This document shows positions 15,457 through 19,217 of a stretch of 19,217 nt of DNA, piece after piece (the stretch's first letter is position 1; each line of letters starts with the position of its first letter). This DNA comes from Gammaproteobacteria bacterium. Its GTDB lineage: Bacteria > Pseudomonadota > Gammaproteobacteria > Steroidobacterales > Steroidobacteraceae. Under the pieces are notes generated by a model, which was not told where the DNA came from, made no database searches, and saw nothing but the letters and a program-made list of their open reading frames with translations. The position numbers and the translations under genes were made by a program. The DNA is taken from contig JAQGOE010000223.1 of assembly GCA_028293725.1 (NCBI GenBank), positions 1 through 19,217 on the forward strand, read 5' to 3'.

Positions 15457-15837
15457 CTAGCGCTTGGCCTCGCGGGCCTTTTCCTCGGCAAAGGTGTAGA
15501 TCGACTCCGGAACCGCTTCCAGCCGCTCCCGCGGGATGGGCTCGCCGCTCTGGTCCGACACTCCATAAGTGCCCTCTTCGATCTTCTTCAGAGCGCGATC
15601 CACCCGTTCCAGCCGCGCGACATCGCGCACGACCAGGTTACCCTCACGCTCGAGCATGTCGAGCCTCTGGGCGTCGTCTTCGTATTCCCGCGACCCGCTG
15701 GCGGCACTCTCGGACCTGACGCTTTCCTCTTCGGACTCATCGTCGCTCGCGGCGGCCAGCAACTCCGCCCGGACCTTGCTCAGGCGCTGACGCTGTTTTT
15801 CGACGAAAGCCGCGTCGAGTTTGGGTACATTGGCCAT
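15457..15837 (-). CDS. DksA/TraR-family protein lacking the zinc-finger cysteines
   Basis: DksA-type proteins insert a coiled coil into the secondary channel of RNA polymerase and alter promoter kinetics with ppGpp. The 126-residue protein has the expected helical hairpin (about 8-90), with a tip reading EYEDDAQRL (51-59), where Asp55-Ala56 align with the D-x-A tip residues of DksA. The globular end keeps the family wording YGVSDQSGEPIPRERLEAVP (91-110), but all four zinc-ligand positions lack Cys; the protein has no Cys at all. An acidic insert (SDDESEEES, 31-39) lies in the hairpin. Cys-poor DksA homologues that work without zinc are known. GGAG lies 8 bases before ATG 15837. It diverges from the FecR-like gene by 66 bases. 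Confidence 0.85.
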   Translation of the reverse strand: MANVPKLDAAFVEKQRQRLSKVRAELLAAASDDESEEESVRSESAASGSREYEDDAQRLDMLEREGNLVVRDVARLERVDRALKKIEEGTYGVSDQSGEPIPRERLEAVPESIYTFAEEKAREAKR

Positions 15838-15889
15838 CAGAATAGCTCCATCGTCCTGCAGAGAATGTCCGAGACAGTAGCAGTTTCGT

Positions 15890-15893
15890 AGGA
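15890..15893 (+). promoter_or_regulatory. Ribosome binding site favouring ATG 15904 of the FecR-like gene
   Basis: AGGA (within TAGGAAG) is 10 bases before ATG 15904 but only 1 base before the upstream in-frame GTG 15895, so the ATG is the better start. Confidence 0.5.
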
Positions 15894-15903
15894 AGTGAAC
15901 ACC

Positions 15904-16800
15904 ATGCTGGAGGACCTCAGTGACCGCGCGGTGCAGGGCCCCGAGAAGGCCCGTGAGGAAGCCGCGATGTGGCTGGCGCGTCTCGCGCGTGGCTTGCGCG
16001 CGGACGAAGCTCCGCCCCTGCGGTATTGGCTGAAAGATCGGATAAATCGCAATGTCATTCTAGACATGGCGCGGCTGTGGCACGGCCCCGACATTCTCGC
16101 GCTGTTGTCCGAGCTCATCCCTGTCGGACCCGAGCCGATGGAGCCGCGTTCGTGGCGCAGCGTCCTGGTTCCCACACTGAAGATCACCGTGGCCGCCGGC
16201 CTGATCGCCTGGATCGTGAGCGGAGAGCAACCGCGGCTCAATTTCCATTCGCACTGGACGCATCTCCAGGGATCCCTCGTCGTTCCGCGGACACTGCTCG
16301 AGCGCGGTAGATATTTCACTGCAGTCGGAGAGCGCGGACAGATCGAGTTGGCTGATGGAACCACGGTCACGTTGAACACGGATACCCACCTGGGCATCGC
16401 CTATTCGCAAAACTTGCGGCAGGTGATCATTCCCTATGGCGAAGTCAGCTTCCAGGTGGCTCCCGATCCCCAGCGGCCGTTCTTCGTGTTGGCGGGCAGG
16501 CGCCGGTTCGAAGCATTGGGTACCCACTTCAACTTGCGGGTGCTCACTCCCGACAACGTGGAACTCACGGTGACCGAGGGGAACGTGAAGGTCCTCTACA
16601 TTCCAACACCTCGGACCGAGACGCCGGCCGAAGCAAGACTGCACGACAACATGATCAACGATGACACCACGGTGGGCGCCCTCGAGACAGCCCTGCTCGA
16701 GCCGGGGTTTCAGTTCGTGCGCAAGATCGGGGCGAACGAGGCGGACACACTGCTCGCCTGGACGCGTCGTATTGACAGCACTCGCCGGCCCTCCCGGTAG
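15904..16800 (+). CDS. FecR-like membrane protein (anti-sigma/sensor type) with a short C-terminus
   Basis: FecR proteins sit in the inner membrane, bind an ECF sigma factor with their cytoplasmic N-terminus and sense TonB-receptor signals in the periplasm. In 298 residues there is an N-terminal DUF4880-like region (about 15-60; EEAAMWLARLARGLR...LRYWLKDRINR), a single membrane segment (about 87-106, TLKITVAAGLIAWIV), and the FecR domain (about 135-213) with GRYFTAVGERGQIELADGT, GEVSFQVAPDPQRPFFV and FEALGTHFNLRV. The protein ends about 15 residues after LLAW, where usual FecR proteins continue for a further 60-70 residues into the C-terminal receptor-contacting domain. No ECF sigma factor or TonB receptor gene lies in the window. 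It ends 4 bases from the convergent AAA ATPase gene. The FecR call is good; the role is unclear. Confidence 0.83.
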   Translation: MLEDLSDRAVQGPEKAREEAAMWLARLARGLRADEAPPLRYWLKDRINRNVILDMARLWHGPDILALLSELIPVGPEPMEPRSWRSVLVPTLKITVAAGLIAWIVSGEQPRLNFHSHWTHLQGSLVVPRTLLERGRYFTAVGERGQIELADGTTVTLNTDTHLGIAYSQNLRQVIIPYGEVSFQVAPDPQRPFFVLAGRRRFEALGTHFNLRVLTPDNVELTVTEGNVKVLYIPTPRTETPAEARLHDNMINDDTTVGALETALLEPGFQFVRKIGANEADTLLAWTRRIDSTRRPSR

Positions 16801-16804
16801 CTAG

Positions 16805-18484
16805 TCAACTCGCCTGGGAGTCCGACGACGTAGGCTTCGTGTTCGCGGCGGCCAGGTATCGTAATGACTCCGGGACGAACGCGAGATCCGTCGCCTCGCG
16901 AACCGCAAGCCGCATCTGCTTTTCGAGCACATCCTCCGGCACGGGATTCTGATAAGCCTCGAGCGAACGCAACAGCGCCGCTCCAGCCCTCACATCCTCG
17001 GTACGAGCCACACGGTAAGCCTTCACCACCAAGGCTTCCGCAGCTCCCGGCGTGAGCATCAGCGGCAACTCGGATTCGATCTCACGCATCTCGTCGAGTG
17101 AGATCGCCAGGTCATAGCGTCGCGCCAGCGCGGCGATCAATCCGGCACTCTCCATCCGCGTAGTCGTCGGCAGAATCGGAATCTTCAGATCGATGCGTCC
17201 GGGTCGTTTCAAATCGACTTCGATGAGATCGGGCCGCGACGAGGCCAACACCCAGACCACCTTGCCCCGATTCGCCGTATCGGACATCTCCTGCGCGATC
17301 ATGGAATAGAGCCGGCCGGACAACCCGCTGTCGCCCGGACCCGATTCACGCCGCCCGAGTGTCTGATCGGCTTCATCGATAAAGACGATGCAGCGGCCGA
17401 GCGCACGGATCAGCCGCAGGATCTTCTCGAGATTGCCTTCGCTCGAGCCAATCCACTTGTCGCGGAAGTTCTTCAGCTTCACCACCGGCACCTCCGCTTC
17501 GCCGGCAAGACATTCGACCAGGAAGGTTTTGCCGGTGCCGATGGGACCGCACAGGAGATAGCCCATGGGCAACGCCTTGAGGTCGTTGGCCCGCCACAGT
17601 GTCACGTCCTGCCGCAGCCATTTTTTCAGCGCTTCCTGGCCGTGATAGTCGGCCAGCGTCCTTTTGGACTCCAGGAATTCAACCAGGCCGGGAGCATCAT
17701 GCTCCACCATTTCTTTCTTGAGCGCCGCGAAGTCGGAGGAGCGCAACTCCTGTTTCGTGTGCGCCCGGATCTTGGTCAGCTGTTGCAACGTGCTGACTGA
17801 CACGCCTGTCATTGCCGCGGCGAGCGAACCGAGGTCGGTGCCCGCCGGGATGGTCTGTTTGAACTCCTTCTGCAGCAGTGTCACGGCGGACTCGAGTTCC
17901 GACACCGAGGGCAAAGGAATGCGCACCAGCGTCGACTGTGGCGCGAACGCGATGAGCGGCTCCAGATCGTTGAGGTTATCGGCAATGAGCAGACTTGCGA
18001 ACGGGAGCTGCGTGAAAGGAGCGCCGGAGCCCCATTCCCGTACGAGGCTCGTCAGGCTGCCGTGCTCGTAGCCATTACCATCTGCCGGCAGAAGCTGATC
18101 CGCGCCACGGATGATGACGGCCACCTGCACATTGTCAGTCCGCCCGATGGCATTGAGATTCCCCAGGTAGCGGCCGTATTTGCTGACGAACCGAATGGCC
18201 CCGAGCGGCTCATGGGGAAGGCTCCGCATGGCCGCCGGAACCCACTGCGCGAGCCGCTCACCACCCCGCTCGACGGTTAATCCATTGCCAAGGTCGTACG
18301 AAAAAACGACGTCAAAGCTGGAAAGCAGCTCGTCCTGTATGTAGCGCTCGATATTGACCAGGCGCCCGTTGACCGCCAAACGATCATGGACGTTGCCGTA
18401 GAGGATGAATTGGCCGGAGGCGCCGCTCTCGAAGGCTACGTAGAGGTCGGTTGCCCAATCGGGGGCGCTTTGGGGAGCGGGCAT
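16805..18484 (-). CDS. AAA+ ATPase with a degenerate N-terminal ATPase-like half
   Basis: The 559-residue protein has one intact AAA+ module in its C-terminal half: Walker A GPIGTGKT at 313-320, pore-loop-like region KNFRDKWIGSSEGNLEKIL (338-356), Walker B CIVFIDEAD at 365-373, sensor-1 region VVWVLASSRPD (409-419) and arginine-finger region KRPGRID (426-432). The N-terminal half resembles an AAA fold without a P-loop: FILYGNVHDR at 26-35, a Walker-B-like VAVIIRGADQLLP near 121-133 and SLLIADNLNDLEP near 164-176. This double arrangement recalls Ycf46-like or Cdc48-like ATPases, but I cannot name the subfamily. Substrate is unknown; remodelling of a protein complex is the family norm. A strong Shine-Dalgarno AAGGAGG (18493-18499) precedes ATG 18484. 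It follows alr after 76 bases. Confidence 0.85.
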   Translation of the reverse strand: MPAPQSAPDWATDLYVAFESGASGQFILYGNVHDRLAVNGRLVNIERYIQDELLSSFDVVFSYDLGNGLTVERGGERLAQWVPAAMRSLPHEPLGAIRFVSKYGRYLGNLNAIGRTDNVQVAVIIRGADQLLPADGNGYEHGSLTSLVREWGSGAPFTQLPFASLLIADNLNDLEPLIAFAPQSTLVRIPLPSVSELESAVTLLQKEFKQTIPAGTDLGSLAAAMTGVSVSTLQQLTKIRAHTKQELRSSDFAALKKEMVEHDAPGLVEFLESKRTLADYHGQEALKKWLRQDVTLWRANDLKALPMGYLLCGPIGTGKTFLVECLAGEAEVPVVKLKNFRDKWIGSSEGNLEKILRLIRALGRCIVFIDEADQTLGRRESGPGDSGLSGRLYSMIAQEMSDTANRGKVVWVLASSRPDLIEVDLKRPGRIDLKIPILPTTTRMESAGLIAALARRYDLAISLDEMREIESELPLMLTPGAAEALVVKAYRVARTEDVRAGAALLRSLEAYQNPVPEDVLEKQMRLAVREATDLAFVPESLRYLAAANTKPTSSDSQAS

Positions 18485-18492
18485 TCGTGAGG

Positions 18493-18499
18493 CCTCCTT
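18493..18499 (-). promoter_or_regulatory. Strong Shine-Dalgarno of the AAA+ ATPase gene
   Basis: AAGGAGG on the minus strand lies 8 bases before ATG 18484. It is the best ribosome binding site in the window and suggests relatively efficient translation. Confidence 0.7.
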
Positions 18500-18560
18500 G
18501 AACGATACATACGGAACGCAGCCGACAGGTTGCCCGGGTGAGCATTAGTCAGGCGACTTT

Positions 18561-19217
18561 CTAGCGCAACTCCAGCGGCACCCGTTGACTGACGCCGCAG
18601 AGAAGCTCGTACGGAATAGTCCCAGCGTGGAGCGCAATTTCCTCAACCGGCAGTCCAGCCCCCCAAAGGACGACCGGCGTGCCGACGTGCACACCACTCA
18701 GGTCCGTGACATCCACGGCGATCATGTCCATCGATACGCGCCCGACCAACGGAGCGCGACGCCCGTCGATCAGTACAGGTGTGCCGTTCGGGAGGTTGCG
18801 GGCGAGACCATCGCCGTAGCCGGCGGCAATGATTGCAATGACCGAGTCACGCGGTGCCTTCCAGGCGCCCGCATAACCAACGGACTCGCCCAGCGGGACG
18901 TTGCGAGTCGCAATAACCGATGTCTCCAGGCTCATCACCGGCTGCAACCCCAACTCGACTCCGGAGCGATCGGCAAAGGGCGAGCCCCCGTACAAAGCCA
19001 GGCCCGGCCGCACCCAATCGCAACCCAGCGACACTGTGCCGAAGATACCCGCCGAATTCGCGATGCTTTTCGCATACTCGAGGCCGCGGATCGCCTCTTT
19101 GAAGCGCACCAACTGCCGACGGGTTTCCGCATTGTTTTGCTCATCTGCGCGGGCGAGATGCGTCATCAGACGTATTTCCAACGGCGCGGGTTGCAGCCGG
19201 CGGATGCGCTCGAGAGC
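18561..19217 (-). CDS. alr: Alanine racemase, 3' part only
   Basis: Alr is a PLP enzyme that makes D-alanine for peptidoglycan in the cytoplasm. The reading frame is open from the right edge, giving 218 visible residues. The N-terminal barrel part with the PLP lysine is outside the window. Visible family landmarks are LMTHLARADE near the start, WVRPGLALYGGSPF, the catalytic-tyrosine region SVGYAGAWKAPRDS, AAGYGDGLARNLPNG, VGRVSMDMIAVDVTD (the SMD motif near the active site) and the ending IPYELLCGVSQRVPLELR, all typical of bacterial Alr. A TTG at 19181 is not the start because homologous sequence continues upstream of it. The AAA+ gene follows on the same strand after 76 bases, so co-transcription is possible. 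Alr rather than the catabolic DadX is inferred from context only. Confidence 0.94.
   Translation of the reverse strand, partial: ALERIRRLQPAPLEIRLMTHLARADEQNNAETRRQLVRFKEAIRGLEYAKSIANSAGIFGTVSLGCDWVRPGLALYGGSPFADRSGVELGLQPVMSLETSVIATRNVPLGESVGYAGAWKAPRDSVIAIIAAGYGDGLARNLPNGTPVLIDGRRAPLVGRVSMDMIAVDVTDLSGVHVGTPVVLWGAGLPVEEIALHAGTIPYELLCGVSQRVPLELR

Noticed and set aside
15403..15891. Plus-strand open frame of 162 residues
   Set aside because: It is antisense to the DksA-like gene, which has a good ribosome binding site and family wording; the translation shows no domain.

Overview
This is a GC-rich, densely coded bacterial chromosome segment with very short intergenic gaps; no gap exceeds about 180 bases. 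I see no tRNA, rRNA, CRISPR array, insertion sequence or phage gene. The housekeeping genes (ffh, a CorC-type CBS protein, radA, alr, bluB) and the accessory set (exported ankyrin protein with DUF1592 and DUF1552 partners, DUF6152, FecR-like protein, DksA-like protein) suggest a soil-type Gammaproteobacterium, perhaps near Steroidobacteraceae/Nevskiales. This placement is inferred from gene content and was not tested by search.

Layout. (1) 1-3681: the 5' part of ffh (minus) diverges from a CorC/HlyC membrane CBS protein (plus), which converges on radA (minus). (2) 3859-6214: a PP2C-type Ser/Thr phosphatase and an FHA protein form a signalling pair, followed by bluB (lower ligand of vitamin B12). 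bluB converges on and overlaps mntH (minus; Mn/Fe uptake). (3) 7580-9665: two tandem exported paralogues of an uncharacterised family with overlapping stop/start, then a DUF6152 protein whose predicted mature N-terminus is His-His. (4) 9670-15289 (minus): a tightly packed three-gene unit of exported proteins: an ankyrin-repeat protein, a heme-c-motif DUF1587/1595/1592/1588/1585 protein and a Tat-exported DUF1552 protein. (5) 15457-16800: a cysteine-less DksA/TraR-like protein diverges from an orphan FecR-like protein with a shortened C-terminus. (6) 16805-19217 (minus): an AAA+ ATPase with a degenerate N-terminal half, downstream of the 3' part of alr.

The most interesting part is 7.6-15.3 kb. 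Six consecutive genes in two convergent blocks, separated by only 4 bases, all encode predicted extracytoplasmic proteins. They belong to families that, as far as I know, have no established function. The ankyrin/DUF1592/DUF1552 block looks like one co-translated unit. The DUF6152 block may involve metal (copper-like) binding through its N-terminal histidine. These functional ideas are inference; the gene order, overlaps, export signals and heme motifs are read directly from the sequence.
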